A DNA stretch of 57,933 bases from the NCBI RefSeq assembly GCF_024448165.1, contig NZ_JAMOLN010000038.1, positions 1-57,933 on the forward strand, in the 5' to 3' direction. Below are positions 7,509-16,806 of the stretch, piece by piece (within the stretch, counting starts at the first letter, position 1; each line of letters starts with the position of its first letter). The notes under the pieces were generated by a model. That model made no database searches. It saw nothing but the letters and a program-made list of their open reading frames with translations, and was not told the origin of the DNA. The DNA is from Streptomyces longispororuber (lineage in GTDB: Bacteria; Actinomycetota; Actinomycetes; Streptomycetales; Streptomycetaceae). The translations under genes were made by a program, and so were the position numbers.

Positions 7509-9170
7509 TCACTGCCCGCCGGTGTAGTCCTGGCCGAGGACGACGGACACGTCGGCGTTCGCCGCGGTCCTGCCCTTCCGTACGGCCGACGTCGGCAGGC
7601 CGAGCGTCTTGGCGACCTCCACCGCGTCCTGCTTGCGGGCGGCGTCGGCGTAGATGACCTGGGAGGACACCACGCTCGTGCCGGTGCCGCCGGAGACGAA
7701 GGTGTAGCCGCCGTTGACCAGGGTGACCCTGGCCTTCTCGGTGCGGGCCGTGACGCCGGTGGCGTTCTTGACGCCGACGCGCAGCGAGTCGCCCTTGGCG
7801 GGTGCCTTCACGGTGCCGCCGAGGACGTCCTTGACGACGGAGTCCGCGGCGGACTCGGAGAGGGTGCCGCCGCTCTGGACCGGCAGCAGGGCGGTCTTGT
7901 AGTCGCCCTCCTTGGCGTGGTCGGCGAGCTTGGCGAGGAAGGCGCCGAGGTCCTTCTCGGTCAGCGACGGGTCGAGGATCTGGGCGAGGGTCTGCACGGT
8001 CGTCGTCGCGGCCTGCGGGTCCGACGACAGCTTGCGCAGCACGCCCTGCATGACCTGGCCGAACCGCATGAGCTGCGCGGTCTGGTCCTCGCCCTTCGCC
8101 CGGTACGTGGCGTAGCCGACGGCCATCGGGCCGCTGAGGGTCTGCTGCTCGCCCTTGTGGACGAGGGCCGTGCCCTTCTTCGCCGGGTCGGGGACCGTCG
8201 CGTTCGTGTCGATGTCGATGTTGCCGACGAGCTCGACGAGGTTGTTGAGGTAGGGGGTGTCGAGGCGCCAGGTGCCCTCGATGTCGGTGCCGAGCAGCGT
8301 GTCGATCTCGTCGCCGGTGCCGGCGGAGCCGTCGTCGCCGACGGACTTGCCGAGCGTGGTGGCGGTGCCGTCCTCGGCCGACAGGGCCAGCGAGTTGGGC
8401 AGCAGGACGGTGGTGCCCTGCTTGGTGGTGGTGTTGTTCACCAGCAGCGCCGTGGAGGTGGCGCCGCCCTTGGTGTTGTGCAGGTGGACGACGATGACGT
8501 CCCGGTTCTGCGGGCCGGCCTCGGCGGCGGCGCCGGCCGCGGCGCCGTCCTTCGACAGGAACGGCAGCTTGTCCTGCGACCAGAGGTAGCCGACGCCGCC
8601 GACCAGGCACAGCGCGAGGACCACGACGAGGGCGACGATCCGGTTGCGGCCGCGCCGCTTGGCCTCCTCGCGGCGCTCGCTGCGCGACTCGGTGAATTTC
8701 AGCCAGTCGATGACGTCTTCGGAGTTGTCGTCCGGTTCCTCCACGAAGGAGAACTGCTCGGTGCGGTAGTCCCGGTCCTGCGGCCGCGCCGGCTCCTCGC
8801 GCGGCGGCGCCTGCTGCGGGATGTAGGCGGCGGTCTGCTCGACGTCGACCTGCTGGGCGACACGGGGCTGCTCACCGGTCCCGGCCTGGGCGCCGTACGG
8901 GTCGTAACTCCCGGGCTGTGCGTGACCGTAGGGGTCGTACGCGTGCGGGGGCTGCTGCTGCGGCGGGGCGGGCGGCGCGGGCGGGACCGGCTGCTGCTGA
9001 CCCGTCGCGTACGGGTCGTAGCCGTACCCGTACGCTGAGCCATCTGCGGACCGCTCGTACGACGGCGCCTGCTGGACCTGCCGGTAGACCGGCTGGCCGA
9101 ACTCGTCATAGCCGACCAGCTCGTACTGCTGCTGGTCGTAACCGTCGTAACCGTCGTAACGGTCGTTCAC
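7509..9170 (-). CDS. Membrane-anchored LCP-like protein with LytR C-terminal domain
   Basis: The 553-aa protein has a Tyr/Gln/Pro-rich cytosolic N-terminus (1-170), a single membrane span (about 177-197), an extracellular domain resembling the LytR-CpsA-Psr fold (about 224-385, with GYATYRAKGEDQTAQLMRF matching the family's AxxYxRxR...RxxRQ end) and a LytR_C domain (about 450-545). LCP enzymes move glycopolymers from undecaprenyl carriers to the wall. Here the usual SIPRD segment reads LLPNS, so the conserved Arg/Asp are missing, and activity is uncertain. The position after nadD matches the gene I recall as pdtA (polydiglycosylphosphate transferase) of S. coelicolor, not checked. GTG 9170 is followed by DRYDGYDGYD. 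Confidence 0.75.
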   Translation of the reverse strand: MNDRYDGYDGYDQQQYELVGYDEFGQPVYRQVQQAPSYERSADGSAYGYGYDPYATGQQQPVPPAPPAPPQQQPPHAYDPYGHAQPGSYDPYGAQAGTGEQPRVAQQVDVEQTAAYIPQQAPPREEPARPQDRDYRTEQFSFVEEPDDNSEDVIDWLKFTESRSERREEAKRRGRNRIVALVVVLALCLVGGVGYLWSQDKLPFLSKDGAAAGAAAEAGPQNRDVIVVHLHNTKGGATSTALLVNNTTTKQGTTVLLPNSLALSAEDGTATTLGKSVGDDGSAGTGDEIDTLLGTDIEGTWRLDTPYLNNLVELVGNIDIDTNATVPDPAKKGTALVHKGEQQTLSGPMAVGYATYRAKGEDQTAQLMRFGQVMQGVLRKLSSDPQAATTTVQTLAQILDPSLTEKDLGAFLAKLADHAKEGDYKTALLPVQSGGTLSESAADSVVKDVLGGTVKAPAKGDSLRVGVKNATGVTARTEKARVTLVNGGYTFVSGGTGTSVVSSQVIYADAARKQDAVEVAKTLGLPTSAVRKGRTAANADVSVVLGQDYTGGQ

Positions 9171-9195
9171 CGATGCCCCTCTCGGCGGTGCAGGG

Positions 9196-9858
9196 TCATT
9201 CGCCTCGGTACAGCTGGCGCTTGTCGATGTAGCGCACCACACCATCCGGCACCATGTACCAGATGGGGTCTCCCTTGGCGACTCTGTCACGGCAGTCCGT
9301 GGAGGAGATCGCGAGGGCCGGGACCTCGACGAGCGAGACACCGCCCTCGGGCAGGCCAGGGTCGGTGAGCGGGTGACCCGGCCGGGTGACGCCGATGAAG
9401 TGTGCCAGGGAGAAGAGCTCTTCGGTGTATCGCCAGGTGAGGATCTGGCCCAGGGCGTCGGCGCCCGTGATGAAGAAGAGGTCCGTGTCCGGATTGAGCG
9501 CGCGCAGATCGCGCAGCGTGTCCGTGGTGTACGTGGGTCCGCCGCGGTCGAGGTCGATGCGGCTCACCGAGAACTGCGGGTTCTCGGCGGTGGCGATGAC
9601 CGTCATCAGATAACGGTCCTCGGCCGGGGACACCTTCTTGTCGCTCTTCTGCCAGGGCTGCCCGGTCGGCACGAACACCACTTCGTCCAGGTGGAACTGC
9701 GCGGCGACCTCACTGGCCGCCACGAGGTGCCCGTGGTGAATCGGGTCGAACGTTCCGCCCATGACGCCGAGGCGTCGCTTGGCGGGCGAGACCCACTCGC
9801 GATCCGGGCCGCCGGCCGGGCTGTTGACCGGGCCGGTAGGCATGTCCTGCGCTCCCAT
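9196..9858 (-). CDS. nadD: Nicotinate-nucleotide adenylyltransferase
   Basis: This 220-aa protein makes nicotinate adenine dinucleotide from nicotinate mononucleotide and ATP in NAD synthesis. The nucleotidyltransferase signature [10 protein letters not shown] lies at residues 35-44 and the ISST motif near residue 188. The N-terminal 28 residues before the Rossmann fold are an extra; an internal ATG at 9843 (MPTGPVNSP) is an alternative start. It heads the nadD-LCP-rsfS-phosphatase group and is separated from the LCP-like gene by 25 bases. Confidence 0.93.
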   Translation of the reverse strand: MGAQDMPTGPVNSPAGGPDREWVSPAKRRLGVMGGTFDPIHHGHLVAASEVAAQFHLDEVVFVPTGQPWQKSDKKVSPAEDRYLMTVIATAENPQFSVSRIDLDRGGPTYTTDTLRDLRALNPDTDLFFITGADALGQILTWRYTEELFSLAHFIGVTRPGHPLTDPGLPEGGVSLVEVPALAISSTDCRDRVAKGDPIWYMVPDGVVRYIDKRQLYRGE

Positions 9859-9901
9859 GCGTGCAGAGCCTACTGGCCCGATCCGTGTGGTCCCGTCCGG
9901 G

Positions 9902-10066
9902 TCAGCGGTCGCGGTTGAAGCGCGTGGTGATCCACAGCAGCAGAAGGAGGATGACGAAAGCGGCGCCGCCCGTCATGAGGGGGCTGATGCTCTCGTGGTT
10001 GCCGCCGTGCTCGCCGCCCTCGGAGGCGAGTGTGGCCAGCTGGGCAGCGGAGACGTGGAGGCTCAT
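9902..10066 (-). CDS. Small single-pass membrane protein (54 aa)
   Basis: Reading the minus strand gives a 54-aa protein, [18 protein letters not shown] at the start, then a His/Gly-rich stretch, one membrane span ([14 protein letters not shown], about 35-48) and a positive end RFNRDR. There is no known domain. Positive-inside reasoning puts the short C-terminus in the cytosol. It is upstream of nadD on the same strand. The third positions are G/C-rich as in real genes here. Function unknown. Confidence 0.6.
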   Translation of the reverse strand: MSLHVSAAQLATLASEGGEHGGNHESISPLMTGGAAFVILLLLLWITTRFNRDR

Positions 10067-10181
10067 CGTCAGCAGGACCTATCCGGTGTGGGATCGGGAC
10101 AGAGATTTCTGACCCATCGTAAGCGGGGGCTGTCGCGGTGCTCACGCCGACTCTGCCGAACGTGCCGCCCGTACGGCCTCG

Positions 10182-10325
10182 TCAGTCGTCGCGCTTGTAG
10201 CCGCGCAGCAGGAACCAGGCCAGGAAGACGGCGCCGAGGACGCCGACGATCAGGACGATGCGCAACAGGTTGCCGGCTCCCTGGTCGGACGCCGCGGCGC
10301 TGATGACGTGATCGACGTGGTCCAT
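10182..10325 (-). CDS. Small single-pass membrane protein (47 aa)
   Basis: The minus strand encodes 47 residues starting MDHVDHVISAAASDQ, with one membrane span (LLRIVLIVGVLGAVFLAWFLL, split here as about residues 20-40) and a positive tail RGYKRDD. The start has an excellent AGAAGGAG ribosome site. Its layout (short polar N-terminus, one span, basic/acidic tail) matches the 54-aa protein downstream, so the two may work together or be distant duplicates. Function unknown. Confidence 0.65.
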   Translation of the reverse strand: MDHVDHVISAAASDQGAGNLLRIVLIVGVLGAVFLAWFLLRGYKRDD

Positions 10326-10437
10326 GACGGTTCGCTCCTTCTGTGTGCTGCCCCGTCACGGTATCTCCGCCTAGTCTGGACTCCACCTTGGGGGCACGAA
10401 CGGACACGACGGACACTCACAACGACATGGGGGACGC

Positions 10438-11532
10438 ATGCCCGACGTACCGAACGAGCAGCACGAGAACGTACCGAGCAGGCAGCGCAGGCGCTTTCCG
10501 GGGATCTCCTCGCGGGCGTACGAGCACCCGGCGGACCGCTCGGCGCTGGTCGCCCTGCGCAAGCTCAGCGGGTTCGACACGGTCTTCAAGGCGCTCAGCG
10601 GCCTGCTGCCCGAGCGCAGTCTGCGGCTGCTGTTCCTGTCGGACTCGGTGCGCGTCTCGGACGACCAGTTCGCGCACCTGAACGCGATGCTGCGGGACGC
10701 CTGTTACATCCTGGACCTGGAGAAGGTCCCGCCGATGTACGTCAACCAGGACCCGCAGCCGAACGCGATGTGCATCGGTCTCGACGAGCCGATCATCGTC
10801 GTGACGACCGGTCTCGTGGAGCTGCTCGACGAGGAGGAGATGCGGGCGGTCGTGGGCCACGAGGTCGGCCACGCGCTGTCCGGCCACTCGGTCTACCGGA
10901 CCATACTGCTCTTCCTCACCTCGCTCGCCCTGCGCGTGGCGTGGATCCCGCTCGGCAACCTCGCGATCATGGCGATCGTGACGGCGCTGCGCGAGTGGTT
11001 CCGCAAGTCGGAGCTCTCCGCGGACCGTGCCGGTCTGCTGGTCGGCCAGGACCTGCAGGCCTCCATGCGCGGCCTGATGAAGATCGCGGGCGGCAACCAC
11101 CTGCACGAGATGAACGTGGACGCGTTCCTCAAGCAGGCCGAGGAGTACGAGGCCGGGGGCGATCTGCGCGACTCGGTCCTGAAGATCCTGAACGTGATGC
11201 CGCGCTCGCACCCGTTCACCACGGTGCGCGCCGCCGAGCTGAAGAAGTGGTCCGAGACCCGCGACTACCAGCGGCTGATGGACGGTCACTACCCGCGGCG
11301 CACCGAGGACAAGGACACCAAGGTGTCCGACTCGTTCCGCGAGTCGGCCTCGCACTACACGGATCACGTGAAGAACTCGAAGGACCCGCTGATGAAGCTG
11401 GTCAGCGACATCGCGGGCGGCGCGGGCGACCTGGGCGGCCGGGTGCGGCGCGGCTTCGGGAACTTCGGCGGCAACGGCGGGGGCAACAACGGCAACCACG
11501 GCACGCAGGACGACCGGGACCGGGACGAGTAA
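10438..11532 (+). CDS. M48-family membrane metalloprotease
   Basis: The 364-aa protein has the zinc-protease motif HEVGH (141-145) and the third-ligand motif ExxxD (ELSAD, 192-196). Hydrophobic segments lie between them (about 150-187), as in HtpX/M48B proteases. The family cleaves damaged or regulatory membrane proteins. Unlike HtpX there is no N-terminal membrane hairpin; residues 1-100 are soluble. The C-terminus is a Gly/Asn-rich tail (about 340-364). ATG 10438 is preceded by GGGGGA. It is the only plus-strand gene in this part, so it is probably monocistronic. Confidence 0.85.
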   Translation: MPDVPNEQHENVPSRQRRRFPGISSRAYEHPADRSALVALRKLSGFDTVFKALSGLLPERSLRLLFLSDSVRVSDDQFAHLNAMLRDACYILDLEKVPPMYVNQDPQPNAMCIGLDEPIIVVTTGLVELLDEEEMRAVVGHEVGHALSGHSVYRTILLFLTSLALRVAWIPLGNLAIMAIVTALREWFRKSELSADRAGLLVGQDLQASMRGLMKIAGGNHLHEMNVDAFLKQAEEYEAGGDLRDSVLKILNVMPRSHPFTTVRAAELKKWSETRDYQRLMDGHYPRRTEDKDTKVSDSFRESASHYTDHVKNSKDPLMKLVSDIAGGAGDLGGRVRRGFGNFGGNGGGNNGNHGTQDDRDRDE

Positions 11533-11541
11533 CCGCCGCTC

Positions 11542-12645
11542 CTAGACGGACGGTTGGGCACTGGGGGCGAGTGCGCCGCACAGCGCGGTCGCGGCGCCCG
11601 TCGCGTACGGGTCGGTGCCCGCCGGTCCGTCCTTCTTCGCCGTCTGGCCCGCGAGCAGCGGATGCAGGTGCTCGGCCGAGTCGGCGGAGCAGGCGAGCGG
11701 TCCCGCCTGGACGTAGGACACGAGCAGTTCGGCCTGGTGGTTGCGCAGGTCGTCACGGTCGAAGCGGAAGTGCAGTTCGCGGCGGACCGTGAACAGGGAC
11801 GCCTCGGTGCTGCCGGAGTCGGTCGTCGGCCGCAGCGCGTAGACGAAGGTGTGGTCCGAGGTCACTTCGAGGGTGTTCGGGTCGGCCTCGGCGAAGTGCA
11901 GCGTGCCGTGCACGCGGATGTGGTCGTCGGCGAGGAGGGTCTGCGCCGGGTCGAAGCGGACCAGCCAGCCGGTCGCGGCGTGCCGTCCGTCGACGACCGG
12001 CCTGGCGAAGCTCTGGTCGAACTGGTCGAGCTGCTGCGGGTCGACGAGCGTGCGCACGGTGCGGACGGCGCCGCCGGTGAGCACGTCCGGGTCGAGCGAG
12101 GAGTCGACGAGGTAGTCCTTGGCCGTGGTCAGCGCGGTGACGACCTGGCCGTCGGAGAAGTGCGCGGTGCGCCGGGCGGCCGGCAGCCGTATGCCGTCGG
12201 CGGCCGTGCGGAACCGGGCCGCGGGGCTGTGCTCGTACAGGTCGGCGACCGAGTCCGAGCCGGGCACCTTGCCGGCCGGGGCGAGCGGGATGACGGTCAT
12301 CCGCAGTGGTTCGGTGTGCCGGGCGACGGGCGCCGTGCGGTACGGGCTGCGCACGCCCATGTAGATCGCGGTGCCGAAGGCGATCACGATCAGGACGACG
12401 AGGACGGCGGCCTGCCGCGTCAGTCCGCGGCGCAGCGTGGGCGTGCGGCGGACGGCCGGGGCGTGGTCGGTGATCCGCTCCTGGGCGGAGAACTCCTGGA
12501 GGCGGGCAGCCCGGACGAACGACTCGTCGAACACGACGGATCGGTACTCGTCCTCGCTCCCACCACCACCGCCGGGGGTGCCTTCCGGTGTCCCCTCCGG
12601 TGGGTCTCCTGGCCCGCCCATACCTTCAGGGTAGGTCTCTGGCAC
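11542..12645 (-). CDS. Single-pass membrane protein with conserved SVVFDE motif
   Basis: The 367-aa protein has a Gly/Pro/Glu-rich N-terminus, the segment SVVFDESFVRAARLQEF (about 36-52), one membrane span (about 75-97) and a large extracellular domain of about 270 residues with no family I recognise (it contains DGQVVTALTTAKDYLVDS and Cys318/Cys354-type late cysteines). The SVVFDE segment recurs in the neighbouring gene at 12700. Start GTG 12645; the ATG nine codons on is possible. It converges on the M48 gene with a 9-base gap. The topology suggests a surface protein with a short cytosolic interaction motif. Confidence 0.7.
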   Translation of the reverse strand: MPETYPEGMGGPGDPPEGTPEGTPGGGGGSEDEYRSVVFDESFVRAARLQEFSAQERITDHAPAVRRTPTLRRGLTRQAAVLVVLIVIAFGTAIYMGVRSPYRTAPVARHTEPLRMTVIPLAPAGKVPGSDSVADLYEHSPAARFRTAADGIRLPAARRTAHFSDGQVVTALTTAKDYLVDSSLDPDVLTGGAVRTVRTLVDPQQLDQFDQSFARPVVDGRHAATGWLVRFDPAQTLLADDHIRVHGTLHFAEADPNTLEVTSDHTFVYALRPTTDSGSTEASLFTVRRELHFRFDRDDLRNHQAELLVSYVQAGPLACSADSAEHLHPLLAGQTAKKDGPAGTDPYATGAATALCGALAPSAQPSV

Positions 12646-12699
12646 CCCAGGTAAACGCCTCGGTGCACGACAACTTCCGACGGCGCCCCACGCGAATCG

Positions 12700-13296
12700 T
12701 CAGGGGGTGCGCGGCACCGCGGAAACCGCAGGCCGTGAGTAGTCCGCGGAGGCGGACGGCGGACCCGGGACGTTCTTCTCCAGTTCCGTGGTCGCGGGCG
12801 GCGGCACCTGGTCCGAGCGGCCGGCCGAGGCGCCGCGGTAGACGGCGGTGAAGGCGAGGGCGACCATGCCGATACCCATGAGCAGGGCGAGCGCCCAGGC
12901 GACGGGCCGGCGCCAGCGGATCATGCCCGCGTACGCGCGCGTCCTGCCGTCCCGCTCCAGCTCCTCCTCGTAGAGGTCGTCCACGTCGTCGAAGGCGTGG
13001 CCGAACCCGTCGGAGCCGTCCCGGCCGAACCCGTCCGGGTCCGTGTCGTCGTAGAAGTCGTCGTCCGGGCCGCGGCGTATCCGGGCCCTGCGGGCCTCGG
13101 CCTCCTGGGCCTCGGCACGGGCCTGTGCCGCGGCGAGCAGGCGCTCGACCGCGGTGGGCTCATGGACCTCGGCCGCCTTCACGAAGTCCTCGTCGAAGAC
13201 CACGGAGGCGAACTCTTCGTCCCAGCCCCCGCGGTCGTGGTCGTCGTCGGGCTCCCAGCCGTCCGGGAACGGCGTGCCCCCCACGTCCTCCGGCAC
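12700..13296 (-). CDS. Short membrane protein sharing the SVVFDE motif with its neighbour
   Basis: The 198-aa protein carries FASVVFDEDFVKAAEVHE (30-47), then an Ala/Glu/Arg-rich helix (50-75), an Asp/Gly-rich acidic linker (78-115), one membrane span (about 131-153) and a 45-residue outside tail. The motif and order match the N-terminal part of the 367-aa gene downstream, which suggests duplication followed by loss or gain of the outer domain. GTG 13296 gives a frame starting PEDVGGTPFPDG; ribosome site weak. No known domain. Confidence 0.68.
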   Translation of the reverse strand: MPEDVGGTPFPDGWEPDDDHDRGGWDEEFASVVFDEDFVKAAEVHEPTAVERLLAAAQARAEAQEAEARRARIRRGPDDDFYDDTDPDGFGRDGSDGFGHAFDDVDDLYEEELERDGRTRAYAGMIRWRRPVAWALALLMGIGMVALAFTAVYRGASAGRSDQVPPPATTELEKNVPGPPSASADYSRPAVSAVPRTP

Positions 13297-13364
13297 CCGT
13301 CCAGAGTAGACCTGAGGGGTCAATTTGGGCAGACGGTAAGGGAATTCACCCCACAAGACGCTGC

Positions 13365-14651
13365 TTAACGGGTGTGGCCGTCGCCCGTGACGATGTACTT
13401 GGTGCTCGTCAGCTCCGGGAGTCCCATGGGGCCGCGGGCGTGCAGCTTCTGGGTGGAGATGCCGATCTCGGCGCCGAAACCGAACTGGCCGCCGTCGGTG
13501 AAGCGCGTCGAGGCGTTCACGGCGACGGTCGTGGAGTCGACGAGCTGGGTGAAGCGGCGGGCCGCCTGCTGGGAGGTGGTGACGATGGCCTCGGTGTGGC
13601 CGGAGGACCACAGGCGGATGTGCTCGACGGCCTTGTCGAGGTCGTCGACGACGGCGGCCGCGATGTCGTACGAGAGGTACTCGGTCTCCCAGTCGTCCGG
13701 GGTCGCCTCGACGACCTCGGCCTTCGACTGCGCGGCGTAGCCGAGGATCCGCGGGTCAGCGTGGACGGTGACGCCGGCCTCGGCGAGCGCGTCGAGGGCG
13801 CGCGGCACGAACGCGTCGGCGATGTCCTGGTGGACGAGGAGGGTCTCGGCGGCGTTGCAGACGGAGGGGCGCTGGGCCTTGGAGTTGACGAGGATGTCGA
13901 TCGCCATGTCGATGTCGGCGGCCGCGTCGACGTACACGTGGCAGTTGCCGGTGCCGGTCTCGATGACGGGGACGATCGAGTTCTCCACGACGTTCTTGAT
14001 GAGCGAGGCGCCGCCGCGCGGGATCAGCACGTCGACCAGGCCACGGGCGCGCATCAGCTCGGTGACCGAGTCGCGGCCCTCGCCGGGCACCAGTTGCACG
14101 GCGTCGGCGGGCAGGCCGCTGCCGCCGACGGCGTCGCGCAGCACGCGGACGAGCGCGGTGTTCGACTCGTAGGCCGACGAACTGCCGCGCAGGAGGACCG
14201 CGTTGCCGGACTTGAGGCAGAGGGCGGCGGCGTCCACGGTGACGTTCGGCCGGGCCTCGTAGATGATGCCGACGACGCCGAGCGGGACGCGGACCTGGCG
14301 CAGGTCGATGCCGTTCGGGAGGGTGTTGCCGCGCACGACGGTGCCGACCGGGTCGGGCAGGGCGATGACGTCGCGCACGTCGGAGGCGATGGCGCGGACC
14401 CGCTCGGGGGTGAGCGTGAGCCGGTCGATGATGGCCTCGGAGGTGCCGGCGGCGCGGGCCTTGGCGATGTCCTTGGCGTTGGCCTCGACGATCTCGGCCG
14501 TACGGACTTCGAGGGCGTCGGCCATCGCGGCGAGCGCGTCGTCCTTCTCCGCACGCGGCAGGGAGGCGATGTCGTTGGCCGCGGCGCGGGCGCGGTAGGC
14601 GGCCTGGGTGACCGGGGTCATCGAGTCGTACGGGTTGAGCGAAGGCGTCAT
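13365..14651 (-). CDS. proA: Glutamate-5-semialdehyde dehydrogenase (gamma-glutamyl phosphate reductase)
   Basis: The 428-aa protein makes glutamate semialdehyde from glutamyl phosphate with NADPH, the second step of proline synthesis. It has the ALDH-fold signature [17 protein letters not shown], the catalytic cysteine in [12 protein letters not shown] and the C-terminal [20 protein letters not shown] start at [10 protein letters not shown] (14651), preceded by GCGGGGC; a longer frame begins 20 codons earlier. A hypothetical gene lies between proA and proB. Confidence 0.95.
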   Translation of the reverse strand: MTPSLNPYDSMTPVTQAAYRARAAANDIASLPRAEKDDALAAMADALEVRTAEIVEANAKDIAKARAAGTSEAIIDRLTLTPERVRAIASDVRDVIALPDPVGTVVRGNTLPNGIDLRQVRVPLGVVGIIYEARPNVTVDAAALCLKSGNAVLLRGSSSAYESNTALVRVLRDAVGGSGLPADAVQLVPGEGRDSVTELMRARGLVDVLIPRGGASLIKNVVENSIVPVIETGTGNCHVYVDAAADIDMAIDILVNSKAQRPSVCNAAETLLVHQDIADAFVPRALDALAEAGVTVHADPRILGYAAQSKAEVVEATPDDWETEYLSYDIAAAVVDDLDKAVEHIRLWSSGHTEAIVTTSQQAARRFTQLVDSTTVAVNASTRFTDGGQFGFGAEIGISTQKLHARGPMGLPELTSTKYIVTGDGHTR

Positions 14652-14775
14652 GCCCCGCAGGGTAACGGGGGGCGTGGTGGCGTCCAGACCGTATTCCGGG
14701 TGCTGAGACATGGCCGAAAACGGGCTGGGAGCGGGTCGGGCCCGTTTGGTTCCGGCTGCGCGGGGTCGGCGCTGC

Positions 14776-15261
14776 CTAGAAGGGGTGCACGCCCACCGGC
14801 GTCGCCGGGAGCGGGCCGTAGCCCGCCGCGATCCGGTGGTGGTAGGTCTGGCGGTCGATGACCTCCAGACCGACGATCTCCCAGGGCGGCAGCTGGGACG
14901 TCTGGCGGTGCTCGCCCCACAGGCGCAGGGCCACCGCCGCCGCGTCGTGCAGGTCGCGGGCCTCTTCCCAGTAGCGGATCTCGGCGTGGTCGACCGCGTA
15001 GCGGCTGGTGAGCAGAAAGGGATGGTCGTGGGCGAGCTGTTCGAGGCCGCGGCGCACTTCGGCCAGGGGCGCCTCGGCGCCGGAGACGCTGAGCGTGATG
15101 TGCCAGAGGCGGGGGCCTTCTTCGGCCACCGTGGTCCGCTCGGTGTCCGGGTCGGCGGCGGAGTCCTCCTCGTACGCGTCCCCCGCGGCCACGCTGGTCA
15201 GCGCCCGCTCCGCAGACCCTCGAGACCCCTTGGGTGCGGCCCCCGGGCGCGCTCGTCTCAC
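14776..15261 (-). CDS. Hypothetical protein (161 aa) between proA and proB
   Basis: GTG 15261 has a full AGGAGG ribosome site five bases upstream, which fixes the start. The first 45 residues are basic and Ala/Gly-rich. The rest is a compact alpha/beta domain ([54 protein letters not shown]). The alternation of short strands and helices could fit a ferredoxin-like or dsRBD-like fold, but I recognise no family. Same strand as proB and proA, so co-transcription is likely. Confidence 0.65.
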   Translation of the reverse strand: MRRARPGAAPKGSRGSAERALTSVAAGDAYEEDSAADPDTERTTVAEEGPRLWHITLSVSGAEAPLAEVRRGLEQLAHDHPFLLTSRYAVDHAEIRYWEEARDLHDAAAVALRLWGEHRQTSQLPPWEIVGLEVIDRQTYHHRIAAGYGPLPATPVGVHPF

Positions 15262-15428
15262 GACGGCCTCCTTTGCGCAATGGTCGTGCGGAACTTCCCT
15301 GCGTGAACACCCTGCATCAAGAGTTGAGCAGGCCACGGAGCTTCATGGGGTGGTTTTGGGGAAGGTCCCCCTCGGGTGGCAGGCTTTCGGCCGTTTACAC
15401 AGGCGTTTCGAAGGCGGACCGGGGCAGA

Positions 15429-16583
15429 TCAAGCCCGCAGGAGGACCAGGTCGTCCCTGTGTACGACTTCCCGTTCGTAGGCGGGACCGAGGTCGCGGGC
15501 GAGCTCCCGTGTTGAACGGCCGATCAGCTGCGGGATCTCCTTGGCGTCGAAGTTGACGAGGCCGCGGGCGACCGCCCGGCCGCTCTCGTCACGCAGTTCC
15601 ACGGGGTCGCCCGCGCTGAATTCGCCCTCCACGGCGGCGATGCCGGCCGGCAGCAGCGACTTGCGCCCGTCGACGACCGCGCGCACGGCGCCGTCGTCGA
15701 GGGTGATCGCGCCCTGCGGGGTCGAGGCGTGCTGCAGCCAGAGCAGGCGGTCGGCGCTGCGCCGGCCGGTGCGGTGGAAGCAGGTGCCGGTGTCGCGGGC
15801 GGCGAGGGCGTCGGCGGCGTGACTGGCGCTCGTCAGCACGACGGGGATGCCGGCCGCCGCGGCGATCGAGGCGGCCTCGACCTTGGTGACCATGCCGCCG
15901 GTGCCGACGCCCGCCTTCCCGGCGGAGCCGATCTTGACGTGCGCTATGTCGGCGGGGCCGCGCACCTCGGCGATGCGGGAGGTGCCGGGCTTGCTGGGGT
16001 CGCCGTCGTAGAGGCCGTCGACGTCGGAGAGGAGGACGAGCAGGTCCGCGTGGACGAGGTGGGCGACGAGGGCGGCGAGCCGGTCGTTGTCGCCGAAGCG
16101 GATCTCGTCGGTGGCGACCGTGTCGTTCTCGTTGACCACCGGGAAGGCGCCCATGGCCAGGAGCTGGTCGAGGGTGCGCGAGGCGTTGCGGTGGTGGGCG
16201 CGGCGGGCCATGTCGTCGCTGGTGAGCAGGACCTGGCCGACGCGGACGCCGTAGCGGGCGAAGGAGGCGGTGTAGCGGGCGACGAGGAGTCCCTGTCCGA
16301 CGCTCGCGGCGGCCTGCTGGCGGGCGAGGTCCTTGGGGCGGCGGGTCAGGCCGAGTGGGGCGAGGCCGGCCGCGATGGCACCGGAGGAGACGAGGACGAT
16401 CTCCTTCTCTCCCCCGCTGCGGTGCTTCGCCAGGACGTCCACGAGGGCGTCGACCCGGTCCGCGTCCAGGCCCCCCGCGGCCGTGGTGAGCGACGACGAT
16501 CCGACCTTGACCACGATCCGGCGCGCGTCCGCGACGCCTTGCCTTGCCCTTGACATGGCTGGCAATTTACGTGACGTGGTCAT
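15429..16583 (-). CDS. proB: Glutamate 5-kinase
   Basis: The 384-aa protein phosphorylates glutamate in the first step of proline synthesis. It has the amino-acid kinase fold (RRIVVKVGSSSL near the start, SSGAIAAGLAPLGL, VNENDTVATDEIRFGDND, KAGVGTGGMVTKVEAA) and a C-terminal PUA domain (about 285-375). ATG 16583 (MTTSRKLPAM) is chosen; ATG 16556 (MSRARQGV) is the alternative and lacks a ribosome site. The gene is divergent from the glycerophosphotransferase at 16807. Confidence 0.95.
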   Translation of the reverse strand: MTTSRKLPAMSRARQGVADARRIVVKVGSSSLTTAAGGLDADRVDALVDVLAKHRSGGEKEIVLVSSGAIAAGLAPLGLTRRPKDLARQQAAASVGQGLLVARYTASFARYGVRVGQVLLTSDDMARRAHHRNASRTLDQLLAMGAFPVVNENDTVATDEIRFGDNDRLAALVAHLVHADLLVLLSDVDGLYDGDPSKPGTSRIAEVRGPADIAHVKIGSAGKAGVGTGGMVTKVEAASIAAAAGIPVVLTSASHAADALAARDTGTCFHRTGRRSADRLLWLQHASTPQGAITLDDGAVRAVVDGRKSLLPAGIAAVEGEFSAGDPVELRDESGRAVARGLVNFDAKEIPQLIGRSTRELARDLGPAYEREVVHRDDLVLLRA

Positions 16584-16806
16584 CCGTGCGCCCTGGGGTT
16601 TCGAGGGGCGGACACCGTCGGGCGGTCCGGACGGGAACTTGGTCACTTTGGTTCGTACCCTTTGCCCCTTTATCCGGTGATTGATGTCACGGAGGATTGC
16701 TACGGGACCGCCGAAAGTCATACGGTCAGTGGTCAGCCTTTTCACCGAGGTGGACCATCCCCCCAAGGGTCCCCCCACCCTCCTATCCCTGCCAGGAGCC
16801 CAGCCC

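Noticed and set aside
15344..15515. Small plus-strand ORF starting MGWFWGRSPSGG with GGAG upstream
   Set aside because: It has a possible ribosome site, but half of it lies antisense to the end of proB and its composition is not distinctive; kept only as a weak candidate.
16681..16806. Longer start (TTG/ATG) of the glycerophosphotransferase
   Set aside because: The extra 42 residues are not membrane-like or conserved in pattern, and GTG 16807 has a much better ribosome site.
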